Positions 17,033-23,754 of a stretch of 64,000 bases of DNA are shown piece by piece. The notes beneath the pieces are model-generated. The model searched no databases and was not told the DNA's origin. It saw nothing but the letters and a program-made list of their open reading frames with translations. The first letter of the stretch is position 1. Each line of letters opens with the position of its first letter. Origin of the DNA: Clostridia bacterium (GTDB taxonomy: Bacteria > Bacillota > Clostridia > Christensenellales > Aristaeellaceae); NCBI GenBank assembly GCA_017410455.1, contig JAFQQT010000010.1, positions 1 to 64,000 on the forward strand, given 5' to 3'. The position numbers and the translations under genes are program-made.

Positions 17033-17762
17033 CCTGCTGCACGCTCCCTTCCGCAATGGCCACGAAGGCCTCCTCCAGCCCGGTCTTGCCCGTGGCGGCT
17101 TCCAGCTCCGCCAACGTGCCGCAGGCCGCGATCCGCCCGCTGATCATCACGGCGATGCGGTCGGCCAGGCGTTCCGCCTCCTCCATGTAGTGCGTCGTCA
17201 GCAGGATGGTGATGCGGCCCTTCAGCCCCTCGATCACCCGCCAAAGCTCCCGCCGGGCCAGCACATCCAGCCCCAGGGTCGGCTCGTCCAGGAAGAGCAC
17301 CTCCGGGCGGCCGATGAGCGCCATAGCGATGGACAGGCGGCGCTTCCAGCCCCCCGAAAGGGTCTTCGCGCGGCTCCTGACCACTTCCCCCAGCCCCATC
17401 AGGGCGATGATCTCCTCCGTCCGCTGCGCCGCAGCCTTCCTGTCCAGGCCGTACACCTGCGCCATGAAGGTCAGGTTCTCCTGCACGGTCAGGTTCTCCG
17501 CCACGGCGGTGTCCTGCGGGGACAGGCCGATGCGGCGCTTCACCTCGCCCTGCTGGCTCTGGCAGGAGAAGCCGCAGATGCTGCACTCCCCCGCCGTGGG
17601 CACGCTCAGGCAGCTGAGCATGCGGATGGCGGTGGTCTTGCCCGCGCCGTTCACGCCCAGCAGCGCAAAGAGCTCGCCCTTTTCCACCGTCAGGTCCAGC
17701 CCGTCCACGGCCGTCTTTTCCCCGAAGCGCTTCGTCAGCCCCCGGGTCCGGATCGCAGTCAT
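17025..17762 (-). CDS. ABC transporter ATP-binding protein
   Basis: A 245-residue ATPase of the ABC-2 exporter class (CcmA/DrrA-like). Walker A is GVNGAGKTT (36-44), the Q-loop is LSPQDTAV, the signature is LSGGWKRRLSIA and Walker B is VLFLDEPTLGLD with TTHY as H-loop. It overlaps the regulator gene upstream by four bases (ATGA) and the permease downstream by eight, so the three genes form one tightly coupled operon. RBS is GGAGG seven bases before the ATG. Confidence 0.95.
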   Translation of the reverse strand: MTAIRTRGLTKRFGEKTAVDGLDLTVEKGELFALLGVNGAGKTTAIRMLSCLSVPTAGECSICGFSCQSQQGEVKRRIGLSPQDTAVAENLTVQENLTFMAQVYGLDRKAAAQRTEEIIALMGLGEVVRSRAKTLSGGWKRRLSIAMALIGRPEVLFLDEPTLGLDVLARRELWRVIEGLKGRITILLTTHYMEEAERLADRIAVMISGRIAACGTLAELEAATGKTGLEEAFVAIAEGSVQQDA

Positions 17763-18166
17763 GTTCCTTCCTCCTTCACGATGGTCTCGCCGGACATCAC
17801 GCCCATGTTCACCAGGGCGATGCCCTTCTCCGTGTCCGCCAGCACCAGCATCAGATCGCCCGGGCTGATGCCGAAGGCTTCCCGCACATTCACCGGCAGG
17901 GTGATCTGCCCCTTGTCGTTCACACGGACGCAGCCGTACATCTTCTTTCCGTTGACGGTGGGCGGGCCGTCTGTCAGGCTGCGCACCATCATCTCCACGG
18001 GGATGCCGAAGATGTCCGCCATCCGAACGCAGCTGGCGATGTCCGGCAGCGTGTCGCCCCGCTCCCACTTCGCCACCGTCTGGCGGCTGACGTCCAGCTG
18101 CTCCGCCAGTTCCTCCTGGGTCAGCCCCCGCTGGCTGCGGAAGATCCGGATCTGGTTCATGTCCAT
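17759..18166 (-). CDS. XRE-HTH regulator with SpoVT/AbrB-type C-terminal domain
   Basis: A 135-residue regulator. Residues 5-60 are an XRE HTH (FRSQRGLTQEELAEQLDVS followed by RQTVAKWERGDTLPD); residues about 75-125 are a swapped-hairpin AbrB-like fold (VRVNDKGQITLPVNVREAFGISPGD), itself normally a DNA-binding dimer. Two DNA-binding folds in one chain is uncommon. It heads the ABC exporter operon and probably controls it. ATG at 18166 follows GAGGTG at eight bases; the ATG two codons later is equally acceptable. Confidence 0.92.
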   Translation of the reverse strand: MDMNQIRIFRSQRGLTQEELAEQLDVSRQTVAKWERGDTLPDIASCVRMADIFGIPVEMMVRSLTDGPPTVNGKKMYGCVRVNDKGQITLPVNVREAFGISPGDLMLVLADTEKGIALVNMGVMSGETIVKEEGT

Positions 18167-18188
18167 CCTTTCATCACCTCACAGGCAT

Positions 18189-18217
18189 ATTATACGCCAC
18201 GGAAAATGCAATCGCAA
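18189..18217 (-). promoter_or_regulatory. Promoter of the regulator-ABC exporter operon
   Basis: Minus strand TTGCGA (18212-18217), 17 bases, TATAAT (18189-18194). AT-rich imperfect repeats upstream (18217-18262) could be operators but none is convincing. Confidence 0.75.
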
Positions 18218-18276
18218 TCAACCAAAGTGAACATTTCCGCCATTTCGCTTAACATTTTCTGAAATTGCTGCATGGG

Positions 18277-18306
18277 AAAAGGGCTGCACTCCCCCGTGCA
18301 GCCCTT
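18277..18306 (-). terminator. Terminator of the polysaccharide deacetylase gene
   Basis: A perfect 11-base stem, AAGGGCTGCAC with GTGCAGCCCTT, followed on the minus strand by TTTTCCC. Confidence 0.9.
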
Positions 18307-18312
18307 CATGTG

Positions 18313-19695
18313 TTACTCCGCGTTGTTGACGTCTTCCAGCATCTGCGCATACTCCGGCAGGTTGCGCTCCAGCCAGGTTGCCCAGTACTCGTCGGTGTAG
18401 ACCATGGCCTCCTTGTCCGAAGGCGTCTCGGGCAACTCCAGCCCGGAGGCGTAGATCAGCGCGCTGATGGGCACCACCTGCAGGCCCAGGGACTCGTAGT
18501 AGGTCAGGCCGGCGTCCAGCGTGTCGGGCTGATAGTAGCCGTCCAGATGGCACAGCACCACGCTGCCGGGGCCGTAGTCGCTGCCCTCGGTGGCGTAGTT
18601 GTAGATCTGCTTCTCGGTGTACTTGCCGGTGGAATCGTGGTAGGTGGCCGACCACATGACGACCTCCATGCCCTCGGCGCGGGCGATGGACGCGATGTTG
18701 CTGTTGTACTCGCCGTGCGGGGGGCGGAAGAGGCGGGGCGTGACGCCCAGGAGGGCCTCGGCTTCCTCGGTGGGGATCTGCAGCTGGCGCAGCTGGTTGT
18801 AGCTGCTCAGTTCCTTCATGTGCTTATGGGTGTTGGAGTGGTTGGCGATCTCATGGCCGGCCTGATAGATCTTGACGGCCTCCTCGGGGAACTCGCGCAG
18901 GAAATAGCCGGTCATGAAGAAGGTGCACTTCACATTGTGCTTCTCCAGCACGGCGAGGATGTCATCGGTCTTGCGGCCGTTGAAGCCGCAGTCGATGCCG
19001 ATGGCCATGAGCGGGATGGGCGTATCCAGCTCCACAACCACCTTGCGCTCCGGGTCTGCAACGGTGCCGTAGCCATCGTCGATGGAGACCTCATGATCCC
19101 CCAGCCACACGGTGAACTTGTGCCGGCCGATCATGCCCTCATCCGGGGTGAACTTGAACGTCAGGCGGTTTGAGGCGTTGGACCACACCTTCTCGCACAG
19201 AACCGTGCCGTCGGTGTCGCGCAGGGTGAAGGTGTTGTTGTTCTTCTGCACGGTGGAGGCGTTGTTGCACTGCACGATGACAGACATTTCCTTCCCCGCC
19301 GTGCCGAAGGACACCGCCAGATAGAACTGCACCTTGGGCAGCTGCAGGATGTTGAGGGTGTGCATGCTGCCCACGCTGTAGGCGTCAGTCTTGACGAGGG
19401 AGAAGGTCATCTTGTCCTTCTTCTCCACCACCTGGGTGGGGATGGTCAGGGACGCGGTGGTCTGCCCGGCAGGGATGACCACGGTCAGCGTTTCGCCGGT
19501 GGTGTTGTTGAGGATGTCGATGGACAGATCCTCCTCCTGGGCCTTGCTGACCTTCACGCCCAGCTCATATTCAAAGCCGCCGTTGACATTGCCGCTCTTC
19601 GCCGTGAAGGACACGGTGGGCTTGCTGGCCGCCAGGGCAACGCTGCACGCCAGCGTCAGGCAGATCGTCAGCAGCGCAACGAGAAATTTCTTCAT
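18313..19695 (-). CDS. Secreted polysaccharide deacetylase (NodB domain)
   Basis: A 460-residue exported protein. Residues 1-22 are a signal peptide (MKKFLVALLTICLTLACSVALA), residues about 25-215 are beta-rich Ig-like domains, and residues about 225-430 are a NodB deacetylase domain: motif 1 GIDCGFNG, motif 2 NHSNTHKHM (H-S-x2-H), motif 3 RPPHGE. In motif 1 the usual metal-ligand Asp is Cys (D-C instead of D-D), so metal use may differ. Substrate is probably peptidoglycan, or acetylated xylan given the hemicellulases nearby. RBS AGGAGG precedes the ATG at 19695. Confidence 0.92.
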   Translation of the reverse strand: MKKFLVALLTICLTLACSVALAASKPTVSFTAKSGNVNGGFEYELGVKVSKAQEEDLSIDILNNTTGETLTVVIPAGQTTASLTIPTQVVEKKDKMTFSLVKTDAYSVGSMHTLNILQLPKVQFYLAVSFGTAGKEMSVIVQCNNASTVQKNNNTFTLRDTDGTVLCEKVWSNASNRLTFKFTPDEGMIGRHKFTVWLGDHEVSIDDGYGTVADPERKVVVELDTPIPLMAIGIDCGFNGRKTDDILAVLEKHNVKCTFFMTGYFLREFPEEAVKIYQAGHEIANHSNTHKHMKELSSYNQLRQLQIPTEEAEALLGVTPRLFRPPHGEYNSNIASIARAEGMEVVMWSATYHDSTGKYTEKQIYNYATEGSDYGPGSVVLCHLDGYYQPDTLDAGLTYYESLGLQVVPISALIYASGLELPETPSDKEAMVYTDEYWATWLERNLPEYAQMLEDVNNAE

Positions 19696-19728
19696 TCGGA
19701 TTCCTCCTGTGATGTACAGATTCGCCCC

Positions 19729-19758
19729 ATTATACCACGTCGGCAGCGTCGGATGCAA
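19729..19758 (-). promoter_or_regulatory. Promoter of the polysaccharide deacetylase gene
   Basis: Minus strand TTGCAT (19753-19758), 18 bases, TATAAT (19729-19734), extended as GTGGTATAAT. It is divergent from the AEC promoter at 19798. Confidence 0.7.
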
Positions 19759-19797
19759 CCATTCCCGCGTGATTTTACAACTTCCGCCAGCAACCGA

Positions 19798-19826
19798 TTG
19801 TGCCCCGCGCGATTCTGTGGTATAAT
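19798..19826 (+). promoter_or_regulatory. Promoter of the AEC transporter gene
   Basis: TTGTGC (19798-19803), 17 bases, TATAAT (19821-19826) with extended form TGTGGTATAAT. Confidence 0.8.
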
Positions 19827-19859
19827 ACGCGGGAATCCACACAAAGGAGCTTCAACCCG

Positions 19860-20819
19860 ATGGAGAACCTCGTCACATCCTTTGAGGCGGTGCTGCCGCT
19901 TTTCCTGATGATCATGCTGGGCATGTTCCTGCGCCGCATCGGCATGCTGGAGGAGAAGGTCCGCCAGAGCCTGAACAAGCTGTGCTTCAAGGTGTTCCTG
20001 CCCATCTACCTGTTCAACAACATCTATGAGATCGAGGACATCTCGAAGGCCTTCGACCTGCGGCTGATCCTCTTTGCGTGCATCGGCCTTGTCGCCGCCT
20101 TCTGCGTGATGATGGCCCTCGTCCCCCGGTTCGAGAAGAAGAACAGCCGCCGGGGCGTGATGATCCAGGCCATGTTCCGCTCCAACTTCGCCCTCTTCGG
20201 CCTGCCGCTGGCGGAGACCCTGTGCACGAAGGAATTCATCGGCCCCACGTCCCTCCTGCTGGGCCTGACGGTGCCCATCTTCAACATCCTCGCCGTCATC
20301 TCCCTGGAGACCTTCCGCGGCGGCAAGCCCAGCGTGAAGAAGATGCTGCGGGGCATCGCTGCCAATCCGCTGATCATCGCGTCCCTCCTGGGCATCGCCT
20401 TCTACTGCCTCAAGACTTACGCCGGGTTCATCCTGCCCACTTCGCTCCACAAGGGCACGCTGGTCAAGCTGGGCAACGTGGCCACGCCCCTGTCGCTGGT
20501 GGCGCTGGGCAGCCAGTTCGTCTTTTCCAGCGTGAAGAATTTCAAGTGGCAGCTCTTCTTCACCGTGCTGGTGCGCCTGGTGGTGCTGCCGCTGGTGATG
20601 GTGAGCATCGCGGTGATGCTGGGGCTGCGCAACGAGTTCCTCGTGCCCATCATGATCATGTATGGCGCGCCCACGGCGGTGTCCTCCTACCCCATGGCCC
20701 AGCAGATGGGCGGCGACGGCGACCTGGCAGCCTCCTGCGTGGTGTTCACCAGCGGCTTTGCCATCCTGACGATCTTCCTGTTCATCTTCGGGCTCAAATC
20801 GATGGGGCTGATCCTGTAA
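19860..20819 (+). CDS. AEC family permease (auxin efflux carrier-like)
   Basis: A 319-residue membrane protein with about ten helices. Family features are the N-terminal FLMIMLGMFLRRIGML with LNKLCFKVFLPIYLF, the central cytoplasmic loop, and the C-terminal GAPTAVSSYPMAQQMGGDGDLA. Bacterial members carry malate, malonate or related carboxylates; the substrate here is not indicated by neighbours. The ATG at 19860 is ten bases after AAAGGAG. It is monocistronic between its own promoter and a strong terminator. Confidence 0.93.
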   Translation: MENLVTSFEAVLPLFLMIMLGMFLRRIGMLEEKVRQSLNKLCFKVFLPIYLFNNIYEIEDISKAFDLRLILFACIGLVAAFCVMMALVPRFEKKNSRRGVMIQAMFRSNFALFGLPLAETLCTKEFIGPTSLLLGLTVPIFNILAVISLETFRGGKPSVKKMLRGIAANPLIIASLLGIAFYCLKTYAGFILPTSLHKGTLVKLGNVATPLSLVALGSQFVFSSVKNFKWQLFFTVLVRLVVLPLVMVSIAVMLGLRNEFLVPIMIMYGAPTAVSSYPMAQQMGGDGDLAASCVVFTSGFAILTIFLFIFGLKSMGLIL

Positions 20820-20828
20820 ATAAGCATA

Positions 20829-20866
20829 CGAAAAGGGCGGCGTACCGAGGTGGTACGCTGCCCTCT
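20829..20866. terminator. Bidirectional terminator
   Basis: AGGGCGGCGTACC pairs with GGTACGCTGCCCT; the minus strand reads TTTT after the stem and the plus strand CTTATT. It separates the AEC gene from the convergent gene ending at 20866. Confidence 0.85.
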
Positions 20867-21288
20867 TATTCTGCCATGGTCGAGAAATACCACACATGCC
20901 CGCCGGCCCGCCGGAGCACGTTCAGCCCCTCCGTGCCGACAGAAGCGTCCCCGGAGACCACATAGCCCCAGCAGTCATCCACCGCGCCGCCGGTGATGAA
21001 GTACACGTCATCCCCGGCCTTCCAGCCGCCCAGCAGCCGGAACCTGCGCCACCATGGCCGCTCAAAATGCGCCATGACTTCCGCCGGCAGGGGAACGACC
21101 TGCTCCGTCCCGTCCGTCAGATACAGGCGCAGACCGCCCTCCTCCGGCCGCATGCGCGTGAAATCCGGGCACGCGGCCAGCTGCGGGTACGCCTCGCCCA
21201 GTGTCTGCAGCAGCTCCTGCTCACCCTCGCGGCGCAGCGCATTGCATGTCAGCGTCACGGTCAATGCCAGTGTCAGCAGCGCCGCCAC
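20866..21288 (-). CDS. Single-helix membrane protein, apparently 5'-interrupted by an amber codon
   Basis: From GTG 21288 the frame encodes 140 residues: a transmembrane helix (AALLTLALTVTLTC), then a soluble extracytoplasmic domain rich in Trp and Gly (YFITGGAVDDCWGYVVSGD). The GTG has no good RBS. The same frame runs upstream through W-W-I-V, N-I-P and K-S-R to a TAG at 21316-21318 and, beyond it, to an ATG at 21342 with an excellent RBS (GAGGTG) placed at the stop of the XRE gene. The natural gene probably began there (MGILKHTS, stop, KSRNIPWW). Either a recent nonsense mutation, a sequence error or re-initiation. Function unknown. Confidence 0.65.
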   Translation of the reverse strand: MAALLTLALTVTLTCNALRREGEQELLQTLGEAYPQLAACPDFTRMRPEEGGLRLYLTDGTEQVVPLPAEVMAHFERPWWRRFRLLGGWKAGDDVYFITGGAVDDCWGYVVSGDASVGTEGLNVLRRAGGHVWYFSTMAE

Positions 21289-21315
21289 AATCCACCAGGG
21301 TATATTCCGGGACTT

Positions 21316-21342
21316 CTATGAGGTATGTTTCAGGATTCCCAT
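21316..21342 (-). other. Eight-codon start with in-frame TAG before the 20866-21288 gene
   Basis: ATG at 21342, RBS GAGGTG overlapping the stop of the XRE gene, codons M-G-I-L-K-H-T-S then TAG at 21316-21318. The frame continues without another stop into the membrane protein gene. Confidence 0.7.
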
Positions 21343-21350
21343 AATACACC

Positions 21351-21578
21351 TCAGTGCGTCCACTCCATCGGATCCTCGGACTCCTCGAAGATGAGGATAT
21401 CCCCCGGCTGGCAGCGCAGCGCACGGCAGATGGCGTCCAGGGTGGACATGCGCACCGCCTTGGCATGGCCATTTTTGAGGATGGAGAGGTTCGCCATGGT
21501 GATGCCCACCTTCTGGCTCAGCTCCGTCAGCGACATCTTGCGGCGCGCCATCATCACGTCCAGATCAACACGAATCAT
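21351..21578 (-). CDS. Small XRE-family regulator (YozG-like)
   Basis: A 75-residue Cro-like HTH protein covering the DNA-binding fold only (MARRKMSLTELSQKVGITMANLSILKNGHAKAV split by the turn around residue 26). Such single-domain regulators typically sit beside DUF2975 membrane proteins, as seen here with three of them directly upstream. The ATG at 21578 has AAGGAGG nine bases before it and the gene has its own promoter at 21619-21648. It probably regulates this cluster, including the membrane protein downstream. Confidence 0.92.
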   Translation of the reverse strand: MIRVDLDVMMARRKMSLTELSQKVGITMANLSILKNGHAKAVRMSTLDAICRALRCQPGDILIFEESEDPMEWTH

Positions 21579-21618
21579 ATCGTCAGGCCTCCTTGTTCAT
21601 GAAGGTCGTATTCGCCCC

Positions 21619-21648
21619 ATTATACCACATCTGCCTGCTCCTCTTCAA
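21619..21648 (-). promoter_or_regulatory. Promoter of the small XRE gene
   Basis: Minus strand TTGAAG (21643-21648), 18 bases, TATAAT (21619-21624). The 18-base box GTGGTATAATGGGGCGAA is identical to that at 19721-19738 before the deacetylase gene. Confidence 0.65.
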
Positions 21649-22099
21649 GTGCCATCGCATTTTCCAGCAGGCGGCTGAGGATGAAGGCCAGCGCACTCAC
21701 CGTCAGGAAGGTGCCGGGAAGGATCACCGCCTCGATCACGAGGTAGACGTCGGGCGCAGCGATCAGCCGGGGCAGCGCGCGCAGGCACATCACCACCGCC
21801 ATCAGCGCCACGCAGCCGCCGATGGCCCGCAGGGCGCGGCTGTTGGCCTGCGTGAAGGCGCTGCCGCCCTTCATCAGCCGGCCGCACATGCCAAAGAACG
21901 CGCACCAGGCCATGCACCACAGCCCGCAGTTGACCAGGGCTGTGACCACATAGCCCACCGCCGGCGCATCCTCCGCCCCGGTGAGGGCCTGTAGCACACC
22001 GCAGCTCAGGCTCAGCCACACGCCCACAGCGATGGCGACCACCGCCACCACCCGCAGGAGACCGAAGAGCACCTTCGGCGAATCAAGCCACTTCATCAT
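21620..22099 (-). CDS. DUF2975 membrane protein, paralogue 1
   Basis: A 159-residue protein with four predicted helices. The family pattern is seen at the third helix boundary (MKGGSAFTQANSRALRAIG) and in the C-terminal helix-tail (FLTVSALAFILSRLLENAMALEEEQADVV split by the membrane exit). It is the most diverged of three tandem copies (21620, 22115, 22667); its tail lacks the LTV end of the others. Starts with two adjacent ATGs (22099, 22096) after GGAGG. The family is of unknown function and is usually paired with a small XRE regulator, as here. Confidence 0.88.
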   Translation of the reverse strand: MMKWLDSPKVLFGLLRVVAVVAIAVGVWLSLSCGVLQALTGAEDAPAVGYVVTALVNCGLWCMAWCAFFGMCGRLMKGGSAFTQANSRALRAIGGCVALMAVVMCLRALPRLIAAPDVYLVIEAVILPGTFLTVSALAFILSRLLENAMALEEEQADVV

Positions 22100-22114
22100 G
22101 TTGCAAACGCCTCC

Positions 22115-22630
22115 TCACACCGTCAGGTCGCTTTCGTTCTGCATGTCCACGGCGCGCTTCAGCAGCACCTGGATGGCGCGCACCAGCAGCGCCGCCGTCC
22201 AGGCCACAAAGGCCGGCAGCAGCCACCACACCGGCGAGCGGAAGCCCCGCATGCCCAGCAGGAGCCAGTCCATCATGGGCTTGCCCAGCAGCAGCATGAA
22301 CACGCCGCCGATCACAAACGCCAGCACGATGCGCCCCAGGGCCCGCACATTCGCGGCGGTGAAGGCCGTTTCCTTCTTCACCCGGCCGCACATGAGCACA
22401 AACTCCAGCAGCAGCCACATAAGGCACGCGCCCACGCCCGTCACCGTCAGCAGGATCAGCAGCATGTTGCCGATATCGCTGCCGCCCTCCTGCGCCGCGG
22501 TGATCAGGCTCCCGCACACCGGGATGATCACCCCCGCCAGAATGGTCACGGCAACGATCACCATCGCGCACAGGCCCATCGCCTGCACGAATGTGAACAG
22601 CGCCACCGGGCGCCCCTTCTTCATGCTCAT
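22115..22630 (-). CDS. DUF2975 membrane protein, paralogue 2
   Basis: A 171-residue four-helix membrane protein closely similar in layout to the copy at 22667: basic start (MSMKKGRPVALFTFVQAMG), KKETAFTAANVRALGRI before helix 3, and the tail LLKRAVDMQNESDLTV. RBS AGGA precedes the ATG at 22630. Only 15 bases separate it from paralogue 1, so they share a transcript starting at the 23684-23712 promoter. Confidence 0.88.
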   Translation of the reverse strand: MSMKKGRPVALFTFVQAMGLCAMVIVAVTILAGVIIPVCGSLITAAQEGGSDIGNMLLILLTVTGVGACLMWLLLEFVLMCGRVKKETAFTAANVRALGRIVLAFVIGGVFMLLLGKPMMDWLLLGMRGFRSPVWWLLPAFVAWTAALLVRAIQVLLKRAVDMQNESDLTV

Positions 22631-22666
22631 CGCTCGTCCTTCCTTTCCATAAACCCTGCCGGCAGT

Positions 22667-23194
22667 TCACACCGTCAGGTTGACTTCCGTTTGCATGCGC
22701 ACCGCGCGCTTCATCTGCGCCTGAATGGCCCTGACCATCAGCGCCGCCGCCCAGGCCGTGAAGGCGAGCATCGGCAGCCACAGCGGGGACACAGCGCCAT
22801 CCCCCGCCAGGAAGCCATGGATGCAGATCACCGCCAGCCCCACCAGCAGCTCCCCGCCGATGAGCAGCAGCGTCCCGCCGGCAAAGAACGCATTCGCGAT
22901 GCGCCCCAGCGCCGCCACGTTTTCTTCCGTGAAGGTCGCCCCCCTGCGCACCCGACCGCAGAGCAGCACGAACTCCGTCAGCAGCACCAGCGCGCTCACG
23001 CCCACGCCGAAGCAGCACAGGCACTGCAGCAGCAGCGGCCACTCCCGCGGCAGATCCAGCGCGCCGCCCAGCACGTCCATCAGCGCGCCCAGGCCAAAGA
23101 GCCCCAGCGGGACCCCCACGGCCACCAGCGCCACCGCGCCCATCGCCTGCGCGAAGGTGAGCAGCGCCACGGGGGGCTTAACATTCTTCATCAT
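22667..23194 (-). CDS. DUF2975 membrane protein, paralogue 3
   Basis: A 175-residue membrane protein. Start MMKNVKPPVALLTFAQAMG matches paralogue 2; RRGATFTEENVAALGRI and the tail QMKRAVRMQTEVNLTV are the family signatures. Its first ATG overlaps the stop of the upstream gene (TCATCAT context, four bases), so they are coupled. RBS GGGAGG six bases upstream. Confidence 0.88.
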   Translation of the reverse strand: MMKNVKPPVALLTFAQAMGAVALVAVGVPLGLFGLGALMDVLGGALDLPREWPLLLQCLCCFGVGVSALVLLTEFVLLCGRVRRGATFTEENVAALGRIANAFFAGGTLLLIGGELLVGLAVICIHGFLAGDGAVSPLWLPMLAFTAWAAALMVRAIQAQMKRAVRMQTEVNLTV

Positions 23195-23655
23195 GCGCGG
23201 CCTCCCTTGCCGTTTGCCTGCAGCATCCGCTCACTCAGACTCCACAGCCCGTGCAGCAGGCACTGCGCCGCCATCACCGCCGCCATCAGCTGCACGATGC
23301 ACTGGCCGACGTTATCCCATGCACCGGGGTATGACTGGCTCGCCAACACAGCCCAGGCCAGCGCGTTCGGGAAGAAACCCCACCAACGGTACCCGTAGCC
23401 GCTCAGGCGCAGCGCGGTCAGCATCAGCAGCAGCCCCCACAGGCACCACGCCGCCCGGATCAGCAGCGTGTTGCCTTCGGGCATGCCCTCCGTGATCAGG
23501 CCCGCCGCCGCCGTGAGGATCAGCATCACGCCCGGCCACATGCAGATCACCGTGATGATGGTCAGCCCCCACTGGCACCCGCGCAACACCTTCCCCCACA
23601 GCCCCGGCTGAAGGGGGCCGAAGGGTTCACGGGGTCGGTTCCGCAGATCCGTCAT
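23191..23655 (-). CDS. Small polytopic membrane protein heading the DUF2975 operon
   Basis: A 154-residue protein with four hydrophobic stretches (LTIITVICMWPGVMLILTAAAG, LIRAAWCLWGLLLMLTAL, a third after RWWGFFPNALAWAVLA, and IVQLMAAVMAAQCLLHGL). It has a layout like DUF2975 proteins but lacks their FT-x-x-N signature, so it may be a distant relative. ATG at 23655 follows GGAGG. It is the first gene after a strong promoter with a palindromic operator. Confidence 0.8.
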   Translation of the reverse strand: MTDLRNRPREPFGPLQPGLWGKVLRGCQWGLTIITVICMWPGVMLILTAAAGLITEGMPEGNTLLIRAAWCLWGLLLMLTALRLSGYGYRWWGFFPNALAWAVLASQSYPGAWDNVGQCIVQLMAAVMAAQCLLHGLWSLSERMLQANGKGGRA

Positions 23656-23672
23656 ATGAAAACACCCTCCTC

Positions 23673-23691
23673 TGTTACCCCAAGGATAACA
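23673..23691. promoter_or_regulatory. Palindromic operator candidate overlapping the -10 box
   Basis: TGTTATCCTTGGGGTAACA (minus strand reading) is a 19-base inverted repeat with one mismatched pair. It covers the -10 box of the DUF2975 operon promoter and the transcription start, the classical position for a repressor site. Confidence 0.6.
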
Positions 23692-23712
23692 CGGGAGGGC
23701 GACGTTTGTCAA
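23684..23712 (-). promoter_or_regulatory. Promoter of the DUF2975 operon
   Basis: Minus strand perfect TTGACA (23707-23712), 17 bases, TTATCC (23684-23689). Confidence 0.8.
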
Positions 23713-23754
23713 GGCTTATTTATTGTTTTACAATACACAGCGATTGTAACAACA

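Noticed and set aside
20866-23712. A toxin-antitoxin or prophage island
   Set aside because: No integrase, toxin fold or phage genes; small XRE plus DUF2975 is a known pairing of chromosomal membrane genes.
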